From Acidimicrobiales bacterium (GTDB taxonomy: Bacteria > Actinomycetota > Acidimicrobiia > Acidimicrobiales > Iamiaceae): 64,000 nucleotides of DNA. Under the pieces are notes generated by a model, which was not told where the DNA came from, made no database searches, and worked only from the letters and a program-made list of their open reading frames with translations. Positions 1 to 12,201 of this stretch are shown here, piece by piece. A program made the translations under genes and the position numbers. Each line of letters opens with the position of its first letter. The first letter of the stretch is position 1. The stretch covers positions 62,001 to 126,000 of the forward strand of contig DASZTW010000005.1 in assembly GCA_035547835.1 (NCBI GenBank). Direction: 5' to 3'.

Positions 1-699
1 GTTGCCGAGCCGGGCGGTCCGGGTGTGCGGGTCGATCGACAAGCCGAGCAGCGTGTTCACCAACGTCACCGCAGCCGCGCCGGCGCCCGCCACCGCGCCG
101 GCGACGTCGACCAGGCGATCGGTGTTGGGGCTGAGCTTGGCCCACGTGGGGCGGCCGTGGGCGGCCGAGGCGGCCACCACTTCCGCGGCGGCGGCCGGGT
201 CGTGCGCGAACAAGTGGCGTCCGGCCTCGGTGTTCGGGCACGACAGGTTGACTTCGACCGCCACCACCTCGCCCGGCGCGCTCGACAGGAGCCGGGCGGC
301 GGCTTCGTACTCCTCGACGCTGCGCCCCCAGATCGACGCGACGATCCGGGTGCACCCCGCTGCCAGCAGATCGGGCAACTCGTGGGCGAGCCACGACTCG
401 ACGCCCGGCCCTTGCAGGCCCACGCTGTTGAGCATGCCGCCGGGGGTCTCGTGCACCCGCGGGGCGGCATTGCCCTCCCAGGGAAACGCCGCCAACGACT
501 TCACGACCACCCCGCCGAGAGCCGACAAGTCGAAGAAGTGCCGCAGCTCCGCGCCGTGCCCTGCGGTACCCGACGCCGTCATCACCGGGTTCGGGAACCG
601 CACCCCGCCGACGGTCGTCGACAGGTCGACGGCGGCCGGCGCGTGCCGTGAAGGTCGCCTCAACCGACGCCAGTTCCCTGGGGTGTGTGGCGCTGCCAT
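1..699 (-). CDS. pyrD: Dihydroorotate dehydrogenase, class 1 (3' end outside window)
   Basis: Oxidises dihydroorotate to orotate, the fourth step of UMP synthesis. The 233 visible residues show FPNPVMTASGTAGHG, a GGVVVKS flavin-site segment, LNSVGLQGPG and NLSCPNTEAG, all typical of the class 1 (cytosolic, pyrD1B-like) enzyme. The membrane-targeting N-terminus of class 2 enzymes is absent. The ATG at 699 is chosen because GAGG lies 7 bases upstream; it follows the carB stop by 9 bases. It is the last visible gene of the pyrR-pyrB-pyrC-carA-carB-pyrD operon. The catalytic-base and C-terminal regions lie beyond the left edge, so the electron acceptor class (fumarate or NAD with PyrK) cannot be read here. 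Confidence 0.9.
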   Translation of the reverse strand, partial: MAAPHTPGNWRRLRRPSRHAPAAVDLSTTVGGVRFPNPVMTASGTAGHGAELRHFFDLSALGGVVVKSLAAFPWEGNAAPRVHETPGGMLNSVGLQGPGVESWLAHELPDLLAAGCTRIVASIWGRSVEEYEAAARLLSSAPGEVVAVEVNLSCPNTEAGRHLFAHDPAAAAEVVAASAAHGRPTWAKLSPNTDRLVDVAGAVAGAGAAAVTLVNTLLGLSIDPHTRTARLGN

Positions 700-708
700 C
701 CGCTCGCC

Positions 709-4130
<3,422 letters not shown>

Positions 4131-4131
<1 letters not shown>

Positions 4132-5393
4132 CAGCCCTCCCTCCCGTCGCCAGACGGACCGACGGGCGGGCCGGTGGGGTCGGGGGGCTCTGGCGCCGGG
4201 ACAACCGCGGGCGATCCGACCTGCTCGGTCGCCGCCGCCGTGTCCGCCGCAGGCGGACGCCGCCGGGTTCGTCTGGAAAGGCTGTCCTTGCGGACGAGAC
4301 TCGCGAAGTCGGCGAACAGGTAGGAGGCGTCGTGCGGGCCCGGGCCGGCTTCGGGGTGGTGCTGCACGCTGAAGGCGGGCACGTCGGTGCACCGGAGGCC
4401 CTCGACCACGCCGTCGTTGAGGTTGACGTGGGTGACCTCGGCGTGCGGCACCGAGCCTTCCACCACCGCGAAGTTGTGGTTCTGGCTGGTGATCTCGACG
4501 TGGCCGGTGGCCAAGTTGCGCACCGGGTGGTTGCCCCCGTGGTGGCCGAACGGCAGCTTGGCGATCTCGCCGCCGAGCGCCGAAGCGAGCAGCTGGTGGC
4601 CGAGACAGATGCCGAACACCGGCACTTCGCCGAGCAGCTCGCCGACCGCCGTGGTGGCATACGGGACCGTGATCGGGTCGCCCGGGCCGTTCGACAAGAA
4701 CACGCCGTCGGGCTCGCGGGCGAGCACTTCGGCGGCCGTGGTCGACGCCGGCACCACCTCGACGGTCCCGAGACCGGCGAGGTGCCGCAAGATCGTCGTC
4801 TTGATGCCGAAGTCGTAGGCCACGATCCGCAAGTCACCCCCGCGGGCCTCGACGACGTACGGCTCCGGCGTGGTCACTTGCGCCACCAAGTCGATCCCCT
4901 CGGTGCCCGGCTCGGCGGCCGCGGCCGCCTTCAGCGTGGCCTCGTCGATCGCGCCGTCGACGCGGTCGTCGACGATCGCGAACGCGCCGGGCATGGCCCC
5001 GGCGTCGCGGATGTGGCGAGTGAGGCGTCGCGTGTCGATGCCGCCGATGCCCGGCACGTCGTGGCGGCGCAGGAACGCATCGAGGTGCTCCTCGGAACGC
5101 CAGCTGCTCTCGCGCCGGGCCAGCTCTCGCACGATCACGCCGCGGGCGAAGGGGCGACGCGCTTCGTCGTCGCTGCGGTTGGCGCCGTAGTTGCCGATGT
5201 GCGGGTACGTGAAGCAGATGATCTGGCCCGCGTAGGACGGGTCGGAGATCACTTCCTGGTAGCCCGACAGCACGGTGTTGAACACGACCTCACCCGGCGC
5301 GATGCGCCCCGGCGTGAGGGCGCCGAACGCCTCGCCCTCGAAGACGGTTCCGTCGGCCAACACCAGCAGTGCCGGTTGGAGACGCCGGGTCAT
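4131..5393 (-). CDS. carA: Carbamoyl-phosphate synthase small (glutaminase) subunit
   Basis: Hydrolyses glutamine and channels ammonia to CarB. The N-terminal half has the small-subunit fold ([32 protein letters not shown]). The C-terminal half is a class I glutamine amidotransferase with the nucleophile in GICLGHQLL and the partner His/Glu in [11 protein letters not shown]. The 420-residue length includes about 50 disordered, Pro/Ala/Glu-rich residues after the amidotransferase domain that standard CarA proteins lack; the core ends near [11 protein letters not shown]. The ATG overlaps the pyrC stop by four bases (ATGA), and the carB ATG overlaps its own stop, so the three genes are translationally coupled. 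Confidence 0.97.
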
Positions 5394-6787
5394 CGTTGCG
5401 CCTCCCCGTCGATCACGATCGGTTCACCGCGCCAGAGCGTGTGGCGCACCTTCCCCCGCAGCTCGAGGCCGGCCCACGGGTTGTTGCGGCTGCGGCTCGC
5501 CGACGCCGCCGCGTCGACCGTCCACGTGGCGGTGGGGTCGATCACCGCGAGGTGCGCCGCGCGACCCGCGACGATCGGCCCGCCGTGGTGGTCGAGCCCG
5601 GCGATCGATGCCGGACGCCACGACAGTGCGCCGAGCACGTCTCCCAGCGAAGCCCGCCCACGCGTGGCGATGCCGTTGCGCCCGTTGCCCGCGCCGAGCT
5701 CGCCGGTCGGGTCGACCGGCACCACCCCCTCTGCCGCGAACCCATCGGGCGGGTCCGCGTCGCCGGCCATGGTGGTGAGCGCCACGGCGAGCACCGTCTC
5801 CAACCCGAGCATCCCGGGCGGAGCCTGGTCGAACGGCTGCTCTTTGGCTTCTTGCTCGTGGGGGGCGTGGTCGGTGGCGATGGCGTCGATGGCGCCGTCG
5901 GCGAGGCCGTCGCGCACCGCGAGCACGTCGGTGGTGGTGCGCAGAGGCGGGTTGACCTTGAACACCGGGTCGTAGCTGGCGCACAACGCGTCGGTCAGCG
6001 CCAGGTGGTGCGCCGTTGCTTCTGCCGACACCGGCAGCCCGGCAGCTTTGGCCGCACGGACCATCACCACCGACCCTGCAGTGGACAAGTGCTGGAAGTG
6101 GACCCGCTGGCCGGTGAGGCGGGCCAGCGCGATGTCGCGCATGACCATCAGCTCCTCGGCCTCGGCAGGCTGGCCCGGGATGCCGAGCCGGGCGGACCAC
6201 TCGCCTTCGTGCATGTGGCCGCCGGCGTTGAGCGCGCCGTCCTCACAGTGCTGGGCGAGCACGACCGGTTGGGGAAGTCCGCTGGCGTACTCCAGGGCCC
6301 GACGCATCAGCCGGTTGTCTTCGACGCCCGAGCCGTCGTCGGTGAACAGCCGGACCCCGAGCGCGGCCATCTCGGCCATCGGGGCGAGGGTGTCGCCTCG
6401 ACGTCCGAGGGTGATGGCGCCGGCGACGGCCACTTCGCACATCGCCGTGCGGGCGAGGTCCTGCACTTCGCGCACGACCGCGGCCGAGTCGATGGCGGGG
6501 GTGGTGTTGGGCATGGCCACGACCGCCGTGAACCCGCCGAGCGCAGCGCAGCGGCTGCCGGTCTCGATGGTCTCGGCCTCCTCCTTGCCCGGCTGGCGCA
6601 AGTGGGCGTGGAGATCGACCAGACCGGGGCTCACCACACACCCGCCTGCGTCGAGCGTGCGCGGTGCGTCGAGGCCGGTGCCGACGGCCAACACGGTGCC
6701 GTCGTCACCGACCACCACGTCGGCGTTGCGCTCACCCGTCGCGTCGATCAGACGTCCGCCCTTGATGACCAGGGTGGGCTCAGGCAC
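5390..6787 (-). CDS. pyrC: Dihydroorotase
   Basis: Cyclises carbamoyl-aspartate to dihydroorotate. It is a class I amidohydrolase with zinc ligands in [10 protein letters not shown] (H60, H62), the substrate segment MPNTTP, later metal histidines in QHCEDG and HFQHLS, and the catalytic aspartate in ATDHAPH. The first zinc motif reads HAH rather than the commoner HVH. GTG at 6787 is chosen because GGAGGAG sits 7 bases upstream inside the end of pyrB and the protein then begins [11 protein letters not shown], as in the family. The gene overlaps pyrB by 8 bases and carA by 4. Length 465 residues, against 425-440 usual; the extra residues are in a 240-280 Gly/Asp-rich loop region and the termini. 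Confidence 0.96.
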   Translation of the reverse strand: MPEPTLVIKGGRLIDATGERNADVVVGDDGTVLAVGTGLDAPRTLDAGGCVVSPGLVDLHAHLRQPGKEEAETIETGSRCAALGGFTAVVAMPNTTPAIDSAAVVREVQDLARTAMCEVAVAGAITLGRRGDTLAPMAEMAALGVRLFTDDGSGVEDNRLMRRALEYASGLPQPVVLAQHCEDGALNAGGHMHEGEWSARLGIPGQPAEAEELMVMRDIALARLTGQRVHFQHLSTAGSVVMVRAAKAAGLPVSAEATAHHLALTDALCASYDPVFKVNPPLRTTTDVLAVRDGLADGAIDAIATDHAPHEQEAKEQPFDQAPPGMLGLETVLAVALTTMAGDADPPDGFAAEGVVPVDPTGELGAGNGRNGIATRGRASLGDVLGALSWRPASIAGLDHHGGPIVAGRAAHLAVIDPTATWTVDAAASASRSRNNPWAGLELRGKVRHTLWRGEPIVIDGEAQR

Positions 6788-7832
6788 GGGCGGTCTCCTC
6801 CCCCGCCTCGGCGGGTTGGTCGGGCTGATCGGCGGGCAGCCCGCCGACGTCGTCGGACGCATCGGCGGCGGTGTCGGTGGCGGTGTCGGTGGCGTCGTCG
6901 GTGGTCGGTGGGACGAGGTCGGTGCCGGCGCCGAGCAGCAGGTACAGCACGGCCATCCGCACGGCGACGCCGTTGCGGACCTGGTCGACGATCACCGCGC
7001 TCGGCAGATCGGCGACCTCGGGCGCGATCTCCACCCCGCGGTTCATCGGCCCGGGGTGCATCACGATGGCGTCGTCGCGCAGCAACCCTGCCCGGCGGGC
7101 AGTGAGCCCCCACCCTGCCGTGTACTCGCGCAAGGTGGGCACCAGCGCTTCGTCGATCCGCTCGCGCTGCAGCCGCAGCAGCGCGGCCACGTCGGCGGTC
7201 GGCAGCACCGCGTCGAGGTCGTAGCTCACGTTCACCGGCCAGCCTTCGAGGCTCGGCGGCAACAAGGTGGGCGGACCGACCAGGGTGACCTCGGCGCCCA
7301 TCGCGGTGAACGCCAGCACGTCGCTGCGCGCCACCCGCGAGTGGTTGATGTCGCCGATGATCGCCACGTGGCGCCCCTCGAGGCTGCCGAGGCGTTGGCG
7401 GATCGTGTACGCGTCGAGCAGGCCCTGCGTGGGGTGCTCGTGCCAGCCGTCGCCGGCGTTGACGACCTTGGCGCCGACCCAGGTGGCGATGCGGTGCGGC
7501 GCGCCGGCCGACTTGTGCCGCACCACGATCGCGTCGACGCCCATCGCCTCGATGGTGAGCGCGGTGTCGCGCAGCGACTCGCCTTTGCTGACCGACGATG
7601 ACGAGACGGAGAAGTTGAGCGTGTCGGCCGACAGCCGCTTGGCCGCGGTCTCGAACGACAGGCGGGTGCGGGTGGAGTCCTCGTAGAACAACCACGCCAC
7701 GGTCTTGCCGCGCAGCGCGGGGACCTTCGGGATCTGGCGGGCGCTGACCTCGACGAACGAGTCGGTGAGCCGCAGCACTTCGGCAATCCCGTCGGCGCCG
7801 CCGAGATCGTCGATCGACAGCAGATGCCTCAC
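6780..7832 (-). CDS. pyrB: Aspartate carbamoyltransferase catalytic chain
   Basis: Condenses carbamoyl phosphate with aspartate, the committed step of pyrimidine synthesis. Carbamoyl-phosphate contacts are seen in [13 protein letters not shown] (residues near 50) and HPTQGLLDA; the aspartate loop appears as [11 protein letters not shown]. No regulatory chain (pyrI) is present, consistent with control through PyrR. The last 45 residues after VLYLLLGAG are an acidic [10 protein letters not shown]-type tail encoded by a short tandem repeat near 6860-6905; family members normally end at the helix before it. The ATG at 7832 overlaps the pyrR stop (ATGA). Confidence 0.97.
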   Translation of the reverse strand: MRHLLSIDDLGGADGIAEVLRLTDSFVEVSARQIPKVPALRGKTVAWLFYEDSTRTRLSFETAAKRLSADTLNFSVSSSSVSKGESLRDTALTIEAMGVDAIVVRHKSAGAPHRIATWVGAKVVNAGDGWHEHPTQGLLDAYTIRQRLGSLEGRHVAIIGDINHSRVARSDVLAFTAMGAEVTLVGPPTLLPPSLEGWPVNVSYDLDAVLPTADVAALLRLQRERIDEALVPTLREYTAGWGLTARRAGLLRDDAIVMHPGPMNRGVEIAPEVADLPSAVIVDQVRNGVAVRMAVLYLLLGAGTDLVPPTTDDATDTATDTAADASDDVGGLPADQPDQPAEAGEETARA

Positions 7833-8401
7833 TTGACCTTCACCATCTCGCCGAGGTCCACGCCGTGCTCGTGCACATCGACCACCTCGTCGCGCCGGGT
7901 GGGCAGGTTCTTGCCGACGTAGTCGGGCCGGATCGGCAGCTCCCGGTGCCCCCGATCGACCATCACGGCGAGCTGCACGGCGCGGGCACGGCCGTAGTCG
8001 ACCAGCGCGTCGAGCGCGGCCCGGATCGTGCGGCCGGTGAACAGCACGTCGTCGGTGAGCACGACCACCTTGCCGTCGAGCTCGACCGGGATGTCGGTCA
8101 CGGCCTCGGGCAGCACGGGCCGCAGCCCGATGTCGTCGCGGTAGAACGCGACGTCGAGGCTGCCGACCGGCACCTCGCTGCCCTCGATCTCGGCCAGCGC
8201 CACCGCCAGGCGGTGCGCCAGGTCGATGCCACCGGTCTGCAGCCCGACCAGGACGACCTCGTCGAGACCATGGTTCGCCTCGACGATCTCGTGCGCCATG
8301 CGCCAGGTGGCCCGTTGCAGGTCACCGGCGTCCATCACGCGGGTCCGGGCAACGAAAACGCCCCCGTACGGGGGCGTCAGGCGTCGTTCTCGTTCGGCCA
8401 T
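7829..8401 (-). CDS. pyrR: PyrR, pyrimidine operon regulator and uracil phosphoribosyltransferase
   Basis: RNA-binding regulator of the pyr operon that in many bacteria also makes UMP from uracil. The PRPP loop is [13 protein letters not shown], and LDVAFYRDD and [17 protein letters not shown] match actinobacterial PyrR. The ATG at 8401 has AGGAG at 8409-8413, 7 bases away, giving 190 residues. The conserved domain only begins at [17 protein letters not shown] about 23 codons in, and the intervening codons span a perfect GC palindrome. The 8401 start is preferred because the inner ATG (near 8335) has no Shine-Dalgarno sequence, but an inner start with an upstream leader peptide in the same frame cannot be excluded. 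The operon's own regulator is encoded first, as in Bacillus and mycobacteria. Confidence 0.93.
   Translation of the reverse strand: MAERERRLTPPYGGVFVARTRVMDAGDLQRATWRMAHEIVEANHGLDEVVLVGLQTGGIDLAHRLAVALAEIEGSEVPVGSLDVAFYRDDIGLRPVLPEAVTDIPVELDGKVVVLTDDVLFTGRTIRAALDALVDYGRARAVQLAVMVDRGHRELPIRPDYVGKNLPTRRDEVVDVHEHGVDLGEMVKVK
8358..8377 (-). terminator. Terminator-like palindrome in early pyrR (candidate attenuator)
   Basis: A perfect 20-bp palindrome (acgcccccgtacgggggcgt) is followed on the minus strand by UUUUCGUU, the layout of an intrinsic terminator aimed into pyrR. It covers roughly codons 9-15 if translation starts at 8401. A hairpin of this strength inside a start region is most easily explained as an attenuator that forms when ribosomes are absent. 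Its action has not been shown. Confidence 0.6.
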
Positions 8402-8420
8402 CGGCCAGCTCCTGTCCGTA

Positions 8421-8438
8421 TGGGCCTCGCCGGACCCA
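8421..8438 (-). promoter_or_regulatory. PyrR-binding RNA hairpin
   Basis: On the minus strand TGGGTC and GGCCCA form a six-pair stem closing the hexaloop CGGCGA, which fits the CNGNGA loop (within UCCNGNGAGG) recognised by PyrR in Bacillus and proposed in mycobacteria. It lies 8 bases upstream of the AGGAG of pyrR, so PyrR-UMP bound here could block ribosome entry. Confidence 0.75.
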
Positions 8439-8456
8439 CTTCACGGTCAGGCAGCC

Positions 8457-8465
8457 AGGATAGCA
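8457..8465 (-). promoter_or_regulatory. Candidate extended -10 promoter of the pyr operon
   Basis: The minus strand reads TGC-TATCCT, an extended -10 box with no clear -35. A start about 7 bases downstream would give a leader of some 45-50 bases that contains the PyrR hairpin near its 5' end and the pyrR Shine-Dalgarno sequence. Confidence 0.45.
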
Positions 8466-8554
8466 GCCGCCGCCCCTCGCGAGGTCGTAGGGTTTCCGCC
8501 ACCGCGGGCCCATCCCGGCACCCCTCGTTGGTGCTCGACCAGGAGACACGCCTC

Positions 8555-9478
8555 ATGGAGTTCGACGATCAGGCCCCGCTCGACGTGTCGCAGATCGACG
8601 ACGAGCGCGGCGCGGGAGGCGGCGGCCTCGGCGGACTGGGCGGCCTCGGGGGCCTCGGTCGCATGGGCGTGGGCGGCGGCGGCCTCGGCGTGGTGGGGCT
8701 GGTGATCTACTTGCTGGTCACGGTGCTCAGCAACGGCGGCGGGTCGTCGAGTCTGTCGGGGCAGGTCACCCCGAACCAGCAGGTCGGCGCCGGCAACCTC
8801 GCCAGCGACTGCCGCACCGGCGCCGACGCCAACCAGCGCGACGACTGCCGCATCGTCGGCGTGGTCAACAGCGTGCAGGACTTCTGGGGCACCGAGATCC
8901 AGAACTATCAAGGCGCGCAGACCCGGTTCTTCACCGGGCAGATCACCACCGGTTGCGGCCCGGCGAACGCGGACGTGGGGCCCTTCTACTGCTCGGCCGA
9001 CAAGCTGGTGTACATCGACCTCGGCTTCTTCGACGAGCTCCGCAGCCGCTTCGGCGCCAAGGGCGGACCGTTCGCACAGGCGTACGTGATCGCCCACGAG
9101 TACGGCCACCACGTGCAGGACCTCACCGGCACGCTCGCCGACGCGCAACACGGCGCGCAGCAAGGCGAGAACAGCGACTCGGTGCGTCTCGAGCTCCAAG
9201 CCGACTGCTACGCGGGAGTGTGGGCGCACCACGCCAGCACCACCCCCGACGCCAGCACCGGGCGCCCGCTGATCACCTCCATCACCGACGCCGACATCAC
9301 CGACGGCCTCGACGCCGCGGCCGCGGTGGGCGACGACCGGATCCAACAGGAGTTCCAGGGCAAGGTCACGCCCGAGACGTGGACGCACGGCTCGGCGGCC
9401 CAACGACAGAAGTGGTTCCGCACCGGTTACGAGACCGGCGACCCCCGGAAGTGCGACACCTTCAGCGGCGGCCTCTGA
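8555..9478 (+). CDS. Neutral zinc metallopeptidase, YpfJ/KPN_00166 family
   Basis: Membrane-anchored predicted zinc metallopeptidase of 307 residues; physiological substrate unknown. The N-terminus is a Gly-rich cytoplasmic stretch ([13 protein letters not shown]) after a short acidic segment, followed by one membrane helix ([16 protein letters not shown], about residues 44-60). The catalytic domain contains [12 protein letters not shown] (H181, E182, H185) and the downstream [13 protein letters not shown], the third zinc-ligand segment of the family. ATG at 8555 has AGGAG 9 bases upstream. The gene is divergent from pyrR, with about 150 bases shared, and convergent with nusB; neither neighbour hints at a function. 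Confidence 0.85.
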   Translation: MEFDDQAPLDVSQIDDERGAGGGGLGGLGGLGGLGRMGVGGGGLGVVGLVIYLLVTVLSNGGGSSSLSGQVTPNQQVGAGNLASDCRTGADANQRDDCRIVGVVNSVQDFWGTEIQNYQGAQTRFFTGQITTGCGPANADVGPFYCSADKLVYIDLGFFDELRSRFGAKGGPFAQAYVIAHEYGHHVQDLTGTLADAQHGAQQGENSDSVRLELQADCYAGVWAHHASTTPDASTGRPLITSITDADITDGLDAAAAVGDDRIQQEFQGKVTPETWTHGSAAQRQKWFRTGYETGDPRKCDTFSGGL

Positions 9479-9594
9479 CACGTCGCTGACCGGGCCACTG
9501 ACCGGCCACGGACCCGCACCTGTGCCCGGGCCGCCACGGCGATCCACCCAGCCGGCGGGTTGGTGCCGCGGGTGGCTCGACGCGGACGGTCGGC

Positions 9595-10131
9595 TCAGCG
9601 CTCGTCGGGCGCGTCGAGCTCGCCGGGACGCACCTCGTGCGCGACCCGCGACAGCAACCCGTTCACGAAGCGGCCGGATTCCTCGGTCGAGTAGCGCTTG
9701 GCGAGATCGACCGCCTCGTTGAGCACCACGCGGGCCGGCACATCGGGTTGCGACGCCAGCTCGCCCACCGCGAGGCGCAGCACCGCCCGGTCGACCGCCG
9801 GCATGCGGTGCACGTCCCAACGGTGGGAGAACTGCCCGAGCAGCTCGTCGGTGGCGGCTTGGCGCGCTTGTGCTGCCCCGGCCAGCGCGACGGCGTACGG
9901 ATCCGGCGCGAGCGGAAGGGCGTCGACGATGTCGGCCACCGTGCAGCCTTTGACCTCCGCTTCGTACAGGAGCTCGAGCGCCCGCTCGCGAGCGGCCCGC
10001 CGTGGGCCTGCGGCGCCGCCGATCGGTGTGGCGTCGTACGCCTCGACGGTGTCCGGCTCGTCGACCGGCTCGCCGTCGGGCTCGCCGTCGGGCTCGCCGG
10101 CCGGCTCGGATGCGGACGTCGGGTGCTCCAC
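9595..10131 (-). CDS. nusB: Transcription antitermination factor NusB
   Basis: Binds boxA RNA with NusE (S10) to promote rRNA antitermination. The NusB core starts at GPRRAARERALELLYEAE and runs through NEAVDLAKRYSTEESGRFVNG, the conserved C-terminal helix. GTG at 10131 is chosen because AAGGA lies 6 bases upstream. It gives 178 residues with an acidic N-terminal extension of about 40 (EPDGEPDGEP repeat) not found in compact NusB proteins. In mycobacteria nusB directly follows efp; here the two are 4.3 kb apart, separated by a plus-strand redox cluster. The shared 220-bp region with that cluster presumably holds both promoters. Confidence 0.94.
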   Translation of the reverse strand: MEHPTSASEPAGEPDGEPDGEPVDEPDTVEAYDATPIGGAAGPRRAARERALELLYEAEVKGCTVADIVDALPLAPDPYAVALAGAAQARQAATDELLGQFSHRWDVHRMPAVDRAVLRLAVGELASQPDVPARVVLNEAVDLAKRYSTEESGRFVNGLLSRVAHEVRPGELDAPDER

Positions 10132-10342
10132 GGATGGTCCTTGCTCGGGCGGCGCGAGGGTCGCGAGGCCGGATGCGCACCGTAGCCGCGTGTCGGTCGG
10201 CGACCGTCCCGGCCCACCAACCCGACGACCGCTTGGCGACGCAACGGTCGACCCGTGCGGCAGTCGGTGGGGCCGCTGAACACGTGTCCAGTTGATCGCC
10301 GCAGCCACCGCGCCCACCGCTCACCCACGCCGACGCCAGTGT

Positions 10343-10348
10343 TACGGT
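10343..10348 (+). promoter_or_regulatory. -10 hexamer TACGGT, leaderless start of MauE-like gene
   Basis: TACGGT ends 6 bases before the ATG at 10355, the spacing of actinobacterial leaderless promoters. No Shine-Dalgarno sequence is seen. No -35 is evident. Confidence 0.5.
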
Positions 10349-10354
10349 CAGAGC

Positions 10355-10912
10355 ATGCCAGTCGCCGCCGGATGGCTCTTCGCGGCGGCCATCCTCCTGG
10401 GCGGGGCGGGGGTCGCGAAGCTGGTCCGACCTGCCGTCGTCACCCAAGCGCTGCAATCGGCCCGCATCCCGGGTCTGCGGCATCTGCGGCGCGTGCCGAT
10501 CGGGCGCATCAGCGGCTTCGTCGAAGTGGTGATCGCGGCCGGCGCGCTCGCGTTCGGCAACCGCCTCACCTCCGCGCTGGTCGCGTGCGCGTACCTCGTG
10601 TTCGCGGCAGTCGCAGCCCGGATGCTCGCGGTGCGGTCCAACCGTGAGCCCTGCGGCTGCTTCGGCGAGGTCGACGCACCCGTGAGCCCGGTCCACGTCG
10701 TGGTCGACCTGGCGGCCGCGGCAGCGGCGCTGGCGGCCACCTGGTCACCGCCGGGCAGTGTGCTCGACCTCGCGCACGGCCAGCCCTTGTCCGGCCTGCC
10801 GTTCGCCGTCGCCACCCTCGCGCTGGCCTGGCTCGGCTACCTCGCCTTCACCGCGGTGCCCGCGTTGCTCGATGCGCAGCGCTCGGTTGCCCCGCCGGAG
10901 CCGCAACGATGA
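10355..10912 (+). CDS. MauE/DoxX-type redox membrane protein
   Basis: Four-helix membrane protein of 185 residues resembling MauE, the protein needed for methylamine dehydrogenase small-subunit maturation, probably by helping form or isomerise its many disulfides. Helices are visible at about residues 4-22, 48-65, 70-85, 110-127 and 145-165. The family's cysteine motif is seen as REPCGCFGEVD near residue 105, facing a VKOR/DsbB-like active site. It is the first gene of a five-gene plus-strand operon and its stop overlaps the next start (ATGA). The -10 hexamer 6 bases before the ATG supports this start. Confidence 0.8.
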   Translation: MPVAAGWLFAAAILLGGAGVAKLVRPAVVTQALQSARIPGLRHLRRVPIGRISGFVEVVIAAGALAFGNRLTSALVACAYLVFAAVAARMLAVRSNREPCGCFGEVDAPVSPVHVVVDLAAAAAALAATWSPPGSVLDLAHGQPLSGLPFAVATLALAWLGYLAFTAVPALLDAQRSVAPPEPQR

Positions 10913-11679
10913 CCGCGCTCGTGTCGGTGCTGACCGCGGCGGTCGTGCTGCTGGCCCTGCTGGTGGCCGGCCTGTTGCGCAGCCACGCCACCATCTTGCG
11001 GCGCCTGCACGAGCTCGACGACGGCGGCGCGCCCGTGCGCACCGCGGTCGAGCCGCCGATCCGGACCGTGGCCGGCGTCCCCGAGCCGGTGCCCGGCGGG
11101 GTTGCAGGCGCCGCGGCGCCGGACATCTCCGGTCGTGACCCCACCGGCAACGCGGTGGTGGTCCGCGTGGCCGGCGTCGACCACCACACCGTCTTGGTGT
11201 TCCTCACCTCCGGCTGCCAGACGTGCCAAGCGTTCTGGTCGGCGCTCGCCGATCGCTCCCAGATCCACCTGCCGAAGAACACCCGCCTGGTGGTGCTCAC
11301 GAAGGACCTCGTCGACGAGAGCCCCTCGGCGCTCGACGCCTTGCGGCCCCGGGGCCTCGACGTGGTGGCGTCGTCGCAGGCGTGGACCGACTACGCGGTG
11401 CCGGGCTCGCCGTACGTGGTGTCGGTCGACGGCCCAGCCGGCCGCATCAACGGTGAAGGCACCGGCTTGAGCTGGGAACAGGTGGCCCGGCTGCTCTCAC
11501 AAGCCACCGGCGACGTCGCGTTCTTGTCGAGCACGGAGCTGCGCGACGCCAAACCGCTCGGCGACGCGGCGCGCGAAGCACAAGTCGACCGCGAGCTGAT
11601 GCAGGCGGGCATCATGCCGGGCGACCCGAGCTTGTACCCGACCGGCGAGCCCGCGGCACACCCTGAAGGTCCACGCTGA
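10909..11679 (+). CDS. MauD/TlpA-like thioredoxin-fold protein
   Basis: Predicted membrane-anchored, exported thiol-disulfide protein of 256 residues. One N-terminal helix (ALVSVLTAAVVLLALLVAGLL) is followed by a linker and a thioredoxin-like domain with the redox motif SGCQTCQAFW (C103, C106). Two further segments fit the fold: TRLVVLTKD and a cis-Pro-like VPGSPYVVSVDG. In methylamine-utilisation clusters MauD carries the equivalent domain and works with MauE. The C-terminal 50 residues (from AREAQVDRELMQ) are unlike TlpA and may be a tail specific to this group. The start overlaps the MauE stop and its own stop overlaps the next ATG (TGATG). Confidence 0.78.
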   Translation: MTALVSVLTAAVVLLALLVAGLLRSHATILRRLHELDDGGAPVRTAVEPPIRTVAGVPEPVPGGVAGAAAPDISGRDPTGNAVVVRVAGVDHHTVLVFLTSGCQTCQAFWSALADRSQIHLPKNTRLVVLTKDLVDESPSALDALRPRGLDVVASSQAWTDYAVPGSPYVVSVDGPAGRINGEGTGLSWEQVARLLSQATGDVAFLSSTELRDAKPLGDAAREAQVDRELMQAGIMPGDPSLYPTGEPAAHPEGPR

Positions 11680-12191
11680 TGGGCACGGTCTTGTCCGACC
11701 ACGGCATCACGGTCGACCTCCCTGCGGGGTGGGAAGGGCGGATCATGGTCCGCCAACCCGGCGCCGCACCGCCCGCCAACGCGTTGCCAGGGCCGGCGCA
11801 GCGGGCCCGAGGCGCCACAGCCGGCGACCGCCCCAACCCCGTTGTGCACCTCGCCAACTTCGCGCTGCCGGCCGAGCGGGGCGACTTCGGGTCCGGCGCG
11901 GTCGACCTCATGGGGTTCAGCAACCTGCTGGTCGTGCTGTTCGAGTACGGCGCCGAGAGCGTCGGCACCGCGCTGTTCGCGGGCACCCGACCCCGACGTC
12001 TGAGCCCCGCGCAGTTCCGCGCCGACGCGCTCCAGCACGCCTTGCCAGGCCAAGCCGGCTACCAGCACTTCTTCACCGAGTCGGGCCGAGCGTTCTGCCT
12101 CTACGTGGTGCTCGGCGCACGGCGCAACGCGACCCAGTTGACACATCTCGCCAACCAGACCCTCGCCGCGACCACCATCGCGCCCCGCTGA
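11679..12191 (+). CDS. Uncharacterised protein of the Mau-like cluster
   Basis: Not recognised. The 170-residue product has no signal peptide, membrane helix or cysteine pair (one Cys, in GRAFCLYVVLG). It begins GTVLSDHGITVDLPAGWEGRI, a beta-rich opening reminiscent of small secreted or cytosolic PsbP/DUF1795-like domains that often start with a DLPAGW-type motif. That resemblance is a guess by eye. It is translationally coupled to the MauD-like gene (shared base) and ends 10 bases before the MauA-like gene, so it probably serves the same complex. Confidence 0.55.
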   Translation: MGTVLSDHGITVDLPAGWEGRIMVRQPGAAPPANALPGPAQRARGATAGDRPNPVVHLANFALPAERGDFGSGAVDLMGFSNLLVVLFEYGAESVGTALFAGTRPRRLSPAQFRADALQHALPGQAGYQHFFTESGRAFCLYVVLGARRNATQLTHLANQTLAATTIAPR

Positions 12192-12201
12192 GGAGGCCAC
12201 G

